The position numbers and the translations under genes were made by a program. Source: DATCHW01 sp036508135 (GTDB lineage Bacteria; Bacteroidota; Ignavibacteria; Tepidaquicellales; Tepidaquicellaceae). From it: 30,875 nt of DNA. The notes under the pieces were generated by a model, which saw only the letters and a list, made by a program, of their open reading frames with translations, did not search any database and was not told the DNA's origin. Location: the NCBI GenBank assembly GCA_036508135.1, contig DATCHW010000143.1:1-30875 (forward strand). Direction: 5' to 3'. Position 1 is the first letter of the stretch, and each line of letters opens with the position of its first letter. Of the stretch, positions 26,570 through 30,875 are shown one piece after another.

Positions 26570-26604
26570 TTTCCGTTACAACGCAGAGCATTGAAATGAG
26601 AGAA
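26570..26604. repeat. Palindromic repeat related to 27150-27190
   Basis: TTTCCGTTACAACGCAGAGC followed by ATTGAAATGAGAGAAA is a diverged copy of the hairpin at 27150-27190, sharing GTTACAACGCAGAGCATTG. It lies just past the stop of the small lipoprotein gene (26624), so it may serve as its 3' end. The rest of 26400-26623 is AT-rich and holds the sigma-54 site but no gene. Confidence 0.65.
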
Positions 26605-26623
26605 AAAAATGTTGATAATATTA

Positions 26624-26911
26624 TTAATGGTATTGACGAGATTGCTCTAATTCTTTTATTATTCTTTCTAAATAATATATTTTATATTTAATATTATTAT
26701 TCTCCTGATTATTTATCTTATTTTTTGATTTTGTAGTATCCTGTATTAGTTTTGTTTTTTCTTTTTCAAGACTGTCTAATTCTTTTGTTATTTTTATTGA
26801 AGTTTCAATACTATCTTGTTTCTGTTGTTCGATTTCTTTATTTGATTTGCCACAAGAAATAATAAAGCTCAATAAAAGAATTAAAACGAATAAGAAACTT
26901 AAATATTTCAT
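26624..26911 (-). CDS. Small coiled-coil lipoprotein
   Basis: A 95-residue protein starting at MKYLSFLFVLILLLSFIISC, a signal peptide with a lipobox (lipidated Cys20), followed by a Glu/Lys/Gln-rich stretch (KEIEQQKQDSIETS, ELDSLEKEKTKL) likely to form a coiled coil. A further 16 codons upstream are open to an ATG at 26959, but they would put charged residues ahead of the signal peptide, so the ATG at 26911 is preferred. It is alone between palindromic repeats, downstream of the sigma-54 activator gene. The sequence is very AT-rich and low-complexity; function unknown. Confidence 0.55.
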   Translation of the reverse strand: MKYLSFLFVLILLLSFIISCGKSNKEIEQQKQDSIETSIKITKELDSLEKEKTKLIQDTTKSKNKINNQENNNIKYKIYYLERIIKELEQSRQYH

Positions 26912-27050
26912 AACTTTGTTTTTATGATTCGAAATAAATAATTTTTTTCTTTTCTTCATTATTTTTTAGCAGAGTATCTCTGGGAAATTTGTTCGGCTAA
27001 TGACTCTGAGTTATCATAAGATTCAACTAAATCTCTTCCTTGATTGTAAC

Positions 27051-27101
27051 GGTAGAGTCCCCAAAATCCCGACAAGTCGGGACAGGACGGGGAGACTCTG
27101 C
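27051..27101. repeat. Nested palindrome with GAGTC...GACTCTGCTGAAAAA ends
   Basis: GGTAGAGTCCCC pairs with GGGGAGACTCTGC around an inner perfect hairpin TCCCGAC-AA-GTCGGGA, and TGAAAAA follows. The outer ends match the 49-bp palindromes at 4880-5702, but the core is different. A smaller CAGAG-TAT-CTCTG hairpin lies nearby around 26972. No gene is visible in 26960-27191. Confidence 0.7.
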
Positions 27102-27149
27102 TGAAAAAGCAGTTAATTAAATATTTCATAACATTGTTTTTTGATATTT

Positions 27150-27190
27150 ATTTCCCGTTACAACGCAGAGCATTGTAATGATAGGGAAAT
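27150..27190 (-). terminator. Hairpin directly after the sigma-54 activator gene
   Basis: ATTTCCC-GTTACAA and TTGTAAT-GATA-GGGAAAT form a two-part stem of 14 pairs with loop CGCAGAGCA, ending one base before the stop codon of the regulator gene. It probably terminates or protects the regulator mRNA. The core is shared with the repeat at 26570-26604, so it also belongs to a dispersed family. Confidence 0.6.
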
Positions 27191-27191
27191 G

Positions 27192-28541
27192 TTATACATC
27201 TATATTATAGTCTTTTATCTTTTTGTATAAAGTTTTTCGGTCGATGCCGAGAATCTGTGCGGCTTTGAGTTTATTACCATTGGTAATATTCAGCACCTTG
27301 ATGATATATTTTTTCTCAATTTCGTTAAGATTCATATTATCTGTGTTTTCAATATCATTCTGAACAGAGGTTTTAAAGTTCTTGTTTGAATTTAAGATAT
27401 CATTAACGACGATCGTATCATTTGATGTTGAAAGTGAAGCCTGTTCAAGAACATTTTCAAGTTCCCTGACATTTCCTTTCCAGATATTGTGCATAAGTGT
27501 ATCCAGAGCTTCTGCACTGATATTGAATTTTTTTTCAAATTTATTTGAGAGAATTGACAGGTAGTGATTTACAAGCAGTGGAATATCTTCCCGGCGATTC
27601 CTTAAGGGCGGAATATTGATGGTAACTGTTGCAATCCTGTAAAAAAGGTCTTCGCGGAATTGTTTCCTATTGATAAATTCGTTTATGTCCTGATTTGTTG
27701 CTGATATCAACCTGATATCCACTTTTCTCACCCTGTCACTGCCAAGAGGTTTTACTTCCCAGGTTTCAAGAACCCTTAAAAGTTTTGCCTGCAGGGGATA
27801 AGGCATTTCAGCAATTTCATCAAGAAAGAGAGTTCCGCCGTGCGCTTGCTCAAAAACTCCTTTCTGAGATTCTGTCGCTCCGGTAAATGCTCCTTTTACG
27901 TGCCCGAACAGTTCGCTTTCGAGAAGATTTTCCGGAATAGCACTGCAATTAATTGCAACAAAAGGTTGTCCACCGCGTTCACTATTGGAATGAAGAGCTT
28001 TTGCCACCAACTCCTTACCGGTTCCGCTTTCGCCCTGTATTAAAACGTTCACATTTACTTTTGAATATTTTTTTATCCGGTCATATACATTTTTCATCAC
28101 CTTGCTCTTACCTATAATATTGCCGAAGGAAAATCCTTCTTCGAGAATACCTTTTAGTTCTTTTATCTTGTCCGAAAGTTTGATTTTTTCTGCTGCTTTT
28201 TCAACCTTCAGCAGAAATTCTTCCATATTGAACGGCTTATTTATATAATCATAAGCTCCGCTCTTCATCGAGTCCACTGCAGATGCTATTGAGCCGTAAC
28301 CGGTAATCATAATAAAAAGGGTATCTTTTTGTTTCAGATGAAGCAGATCCATTCCGGTCAGGTCCGGCATCTGGAGATCGGAAATAATGATATGATAAAA
28401 ATTATTTTTGATGAGTTCTGCCGCTTCGATGCTGTTGTTTTTTTCATCCACATCATATCCTTTTTTTATAAGCATCTTCCTCAGCATCTGTGTGGAATTC
28501 GGCTCATCATCAACTACCAATATTTTTATTTTTTCCGTCAT
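27192..28541 (-). CDS. NtrC-family sigma-54-dependent response regulator
   Basis: A 449-residue transcription activator with complete domains. The receiver (1-120) has the acidic pair Asp11/Asp12, phospho-acceptor Asp55 (ISDLQMPD) and Lys102 (NKPF). The AAA+ domain has Walker A GESGTGKE (about 170-177), the sigma-54 contact loop GAFTGA (about 217-222), Walker B GTLFLDEI (about 236-243) and the arginine-bearing FREDLFYRIATV. A Fis-type helix-turn-helix (GNKLKAAQILGIDRKTLYKK) ends the protein. It needs a sensor kinase, none of which is in the window. The sigma-54-like promoter about 0.8 kb downstream, ahead of the electron-transfer operon, is the obvious candidate target. The family resembles AtoC/ZraR; ligand unknown. 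Confidence 0.95.
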   Translation of the reverse strand: MTEKIKILVVDDEPNSTQMLRKMLIKKGYDVDEKNNSIEAAELIKNNFYHIIISDLQMPDLTGMDLLHLKQKDTLFIMITGYGSIASAVDSMKSGAYDYINKPFNMEEFLLKVEKAAEKIKLSDKIKELKGILEEGFSFGNIIGKSKVMKNVYDRIKKYSKVNVNVLIQGESGTGKELVAKALHSNSERGGQPFVAINCSAIPENLLESELFGHVKGAFTGATESQKGVFEQAHGGTLFLDEIAEMPYPLQAKLLRVLETWEVKPLGSDRVRKVDIRLISATNQDINEFINRKQFREDLFYRIATVTINIPPLRNRREDIPLLVNHYLSILSNKFEKKFNISAEALDTLMHNIWKGNVRELENVLEQASLSTSNDTIVVNDILNSNKNFKTSVQNDIENTDNMNLNEIEKKYIIKVLNITNGNKLKAAQILGIDRKTLYKKIKDYNIDV

Positions 28542-28649
28542 TTATACTTTTTAATATCCTGATTGTATTTTAAGCAATGCAGTTTACTGCTTTGCAATCT
28601 CTACTTTACTTAATGTTAATAATTCTATGGAATTATTCCACATATTATT

Positions 28650-29720
28650 TTATTCATAATATATGTAAACATATTTATAACTATTCTTGTTACCGTTTTC
28701 TTCAGTGTTTTCTTCGGTCACATTTCCTTTCACATCATATGTTTTAGTCATCTGACTTCTTATGGTAGAATCCGGATTTAATACTATATTTTTAGTCAGC
28801 AGGGCTGACTCATTATAATTAAAAATTTCTTTTCTATCCAATGAATTATCTTTGTTGAATGTGATCATTTCAATTAAGTTATTATTTCCATCATACCGGA
28901 ATGTCTGCCTGTATTCTAATTTATTTTTAAAATTAAATGATGCATATGCGGTTTTATTATCATTCTTATCGAATTCATATTTTTCCGTATATGTATTTGC
29001 CGTATCAGATGATGTTTTAGTAAATTCAAGCAGGTTGCCTCCTTCGTCATACTTATATGAATACCGGGACGTTTCAATCACTCCCTGGGAAATGAAATTT
29101 TTCCTTTCTTCCGCAAGGTCTTTATTGCCGTCATAGATCAATGTCTCAATATAATTCAAGGTATCATTTTGATATCCCTTAGATTCTGTCCTGTTATTAT
29201 TCTCGTCATAAGTAAAAACATATTTCAGGTTACCTGTATTCAGAAGATATTCGGACTCAGATAAATTATTTCTATCATCATATTTACGGATTTCCTTTGT
29301 GCTGATACTAAGATCGGGATATGATTCTTCGAGAAAAATTAATCGGTTAAGCGAGTCGTATATACTTTTTTTATAAAAACCTATAGTGCCGTCATCATTA
29401 AGGTTAGTTTGCTTTATCATATTGTTTTCCGAATCATACTCAAAATAATTTTTTGGAATTTTTTTCTCTTTAAGGTATTTGCCGTTTTCAATGCAATTTC
29501 CATTTAAATCGAAAATAGAATACCCTATCCTTAAGTCATTATCATAATACTCAACGCTGTTTACTTTCGATTTTTTAAATTTCTCAATCTCTTTCTTCTG
29601 CTTTTCTTCCTGCTTTAATATTTCTTTTGTTTTCCTCATTTGTGCACAAGAATCATTCGTCCAAATCATCAAGCAAAGAAAAAAAAGAAATATCACGGAA
29701 TACTTCAATGTATTACTCAT
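28650..29720 (-). CDS. Secreted YD-repeat protein
   Basis: A 356-residue protein with a signal peptide (about 6-27, ending SCAQ), a charged Lys/Glu helix (about 29-52), then about twelve repeats of 22-30 residues built on Tyr/Phe-Asp-x2-Asn/Gly-Asn (YDSENNMIKQ, YDDRNNLSES, YDENNNRTES, YDEGGNLLEF, FDKNDNKTAY, YDGNNNLIEM, YDVKGNVTEE). These are RHS/YD-like beta repeats, which in larger proteins form shells or adhesins. There is no toxin domain and no RHS core end, so it is not a classic Rhs effector. Its C-terminus is a final beta strand (YKYVYIYYE). Monocistronic, 108 bp upstream of the regulator gene on the same strand. Function unknown. Confidence 0.75.
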   Translation of the reverse strand: MSNTLKYSVIFLFFLCLMIWTNDSCAQMRKTKEILKQEEKQKKEIEKFKKSKVNSVEYYDNDLRIGYSIFDLNGNCIENGKYLKEKKIPKNYFEYDSENNMIKQTNLNDDGTIGFYKKSIYDSLNRLIFLEESYPDLSISTKEIRKYDDRNNLSESEYLLNTGNLKYVFTYDENNNRTESKGYQNDTLNYIETLIYDGNKDLAEERKNFISQGVIETSRYSYKYDEGGNLLEFTKTSSDTANTYTEKYEFDKNDNKTAYASFNFKNKLEYRQTFRYDGNNNLIEMITFNKDNSLDRKEIFNYNESALLTKNIVLNPDSTIRSQMTKTYDVKGNVTEENTEENGNKNSYKYVYIYYE

Positions 29721-29834
29721 ATTTTCTGCTGTTTGTAAAATATGAAAAGAATAATATTAAGAATAAATCCAGATAAATATATGATACTTGCAAGGGAAAG
29801 AAAATTGTTTTATTTTGATTTTTAAAATTATTTT

Positions 29835-30416
29835 ATGAAAAATATGAAATCATGCGAATGGCCTACGGGCGATGAGCTTATGCTGAAATATCATGATGAA
29901 GAATGGGGTGTACCTCTTCATGATGACAGAAAACTTTTCGAATTCATAATTCTTGATGCTTTCCAGGCAGGTTTGAGCTGGAAAACTATTCTTCATAAAA
30001 GGAAAAATTTCGAAAAGGCGTTTGATAATTTTGATTATAATAAAATCGCAAAGTATAAAGAAGCAAAGATAAATAAACTTCTTAACGATGCAGGAATAAT
30101 AAGGAATAAGCTGAAAATTCACGCAACTATAAATAATGCAAAAGCATTCTTAAAAGTGCAAAAAGAATTCGGCAGTTTTGATAAATACATTTGGCAGTTC
30201 ACAGGAGGAAAACCAATAATAAATAAACACCAATTACTAAAAGATATTCAGGCTAAATCAAAAGAATCGGATGAGATGAGCAAAGACCTGATTAAAAGAG
30301 GATTCAAATTTGCCGGCTCGACCATTTGTTATGCATTTATGCAAGCCGCCGGAATGGTGAATGACCATATCGTTTCATGCCATAGGTATAAAGAAGTTAA
30401 GAAGTTAAGGAGTTAA
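29835..30416 (+). CDS. tag: DNA-3-methyladenine glycosylase I
   Basis: Removes 3-methyladenine from alkylated DNA in base-excision repair. The 193-residue protein matches E. coli Tag along its length: CEWPTGDE, KYHDEEWGVP, FQAGLSWKTIL, GIIRNKLKI, RGFKFAGSTICYAFMQAAGMVNDH. The zinc ligands are kept (Cys7, His20, His178, Cys182, same spacing as Cys4/His17/His175/Cys179). The glutamate that reads the base in E. coli (Glu38) is Asp41 here. A second in-frame Met three codons downstream is an alternative start. The last eight codons and the stop lie inside the 8-bp tandem repeat that follows, so the native C-terminus may have been rewritten by the repeat. Confidence 0.94.
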   Translation: MKNMKSCEWPTGDELMLKYHDEEWGVPLHDDRKLFEFIILDAFQAGLSWKTILHKRKNFEKAFDNFDYNKIAKYKEAKINKLLNDAGIIRNKLKIHATINNAKAFLKVQKEFGSFDKYIWQFTGGKPIINKHQLLKDIQAKSKESDEMSKDLIKRGFKFAGSTICYAFMQAAGMVNDHIVSCHRYKEVKKLRS

Positions 30417-30875
30417 GAAGGTAAGATGGTAAAAAGGTAAGATGGTAAGATGGTAAGTAGGTAAGAAGGTAAGATGGTAAGATGGTAAGAAGGTAAGAAG
30501 GTAAGAAGGTAAGGAGATAAGAAGGTAAGAAGGTAAGAAGGTAGGAAGATAAGAAGTTAAGAAGATAAGAAGGTAAGATGGTAAGATGGTAAGATGGTAG
30601 GAAGATAAGAAGGTAAGATGGTAAGGAGATAAGATGGTAAGTAGGTAAGAAGGTAAGGAGATAAGAAGGTAAGATGGTAAGAAGGTAGGAAGATAAGAAG
30701 TTAAGAAGATAAGAAGGTAAGATGGTAAGAAGGTAAGAAGGTAAGATGGTAAGATGGTAAGATGGTAAGATGGTAAGATGGTAAGATGGTAAGATGGTAA
30801 GATGGTAAGATGGTAAGATGGTAAGATGGTAAGATGGTAAGATGGTAAGATGGTAAGATGGTAAGATGGTAAGAT
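30391..30875. repeat. 8-bp tandem repeat (AAGATGGT)n, at least 60 units, reaching the window end
   Basis: From 30391 every 8 bases restart a unit AAGATGGT or a close variant (AAGAAGGT, AAGAAGTT, AAGAAGAT, AAGGAGAT, AGGAAGAT, AAGTAGGT), in register with no indel that I can find. The last 133 bases (from 30743) are pure AAGATGGT. A block of about 80 bp of mixed units is repeated (around 30512 and 30655), a higher-order structure. It starts inside the tag gene and runs off the right edge. Confidence 0.95.

Noticed and set aside
28590..28620. Short GCAG-TTTA-CTGC hairpin upstream of the regulator gene as an operator
   Set aside because: Only 4-6 pairs, no second copy, and no match to a known site; too weak to list.
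30391..30875. Open reverse-strand frame encoding an 8-residue peptide repeat
   Set aside because: The unit ACCATCTT simply lacks stop codons; there is no start codon or other coding sign.

Overview
The window looks like a chromosomal piece of an AT-rich bacterium of the Bacteroidota/Ignavibacteriota/Chlorobiota neighbourhood. This is an inference from low GC, mostly weak Shine-Dalgarno sites, a long QueA, a CcmE of the Cys-x3-Tyr type and a very large multiheme cytochrome inventory; no rRNA or taxonomic marker is present. I see no tRNA, rRNA, transposase, integrase or CRISPR array.

Layout. 1-4512 (minus): a type III-like restriction-modification pair, Mod followed by Res, with Res running off the left edge. 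4513-5878: a gene-free block of repeats (9-bp tandem repeat, hexamer-like GCAGNN tracts, five copies of a 49-bp palindrome), plus a possible gene remnant. 5879-9072 (plus): queA, a PLP-dependent D-cysteine desulfhydrase/ACC deaminase-family enzyme, a spacer with two near-identical 66-bp repeats, and a DinB-family protein. 9175-13189 (minus): a compact cytochrome c maturation operon (TPR-like lipoprotein, ccmC, ccmD, ccmE, ccmF).

13375-26369 (all minus): the centrepiece, a 13-kb electron-transfer locus. In transcription order it holds a degenerate receiver-domain protein, a 19-heme membrane-anchored cytochrome, a cytochrome b, a 15-heme cytochrome, a Tat-exported 4x[4Fe-4S] protein, an NrfD-like quinol-binding membrane protein, an 18-heme NapC/NirT-type cytochrome, a 4-heme c554-like cytochrome, an outer-membrane beta-barrel, a 14-heme cytochrome and a 7-heme lipoprotein. 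I count 77 covalent heme sites in six proteins. The simplest reading is an inner-membrane quinol (or quinone) oxidoreductase wired through periplasmic multiheme proteins to an outer-membrane porin-cytochrome conduit, that is, extracellular electron transfer. The direction and the terminal partner cannot be read from sequence. The neighbouring ccm operon fits the heavy demand for heme attachment.

26410-28541: a sigma-54-type -24/-12 promoter sits just upstream of the degenerate receiver gene, and an NtrC-type sigma-54 activator is encoded about 0.8 kb further upstream, with a small lipoprotein and several palindromic repeats between. I infer that this activator switches on the electron-transfer operon. 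28650-30416: a secreted YD-repeat protein and tag (3-methyladenine DNA glycosylase I). 30391-30875: an 8-bp tandem repeat of about 60 units running off the right edge.
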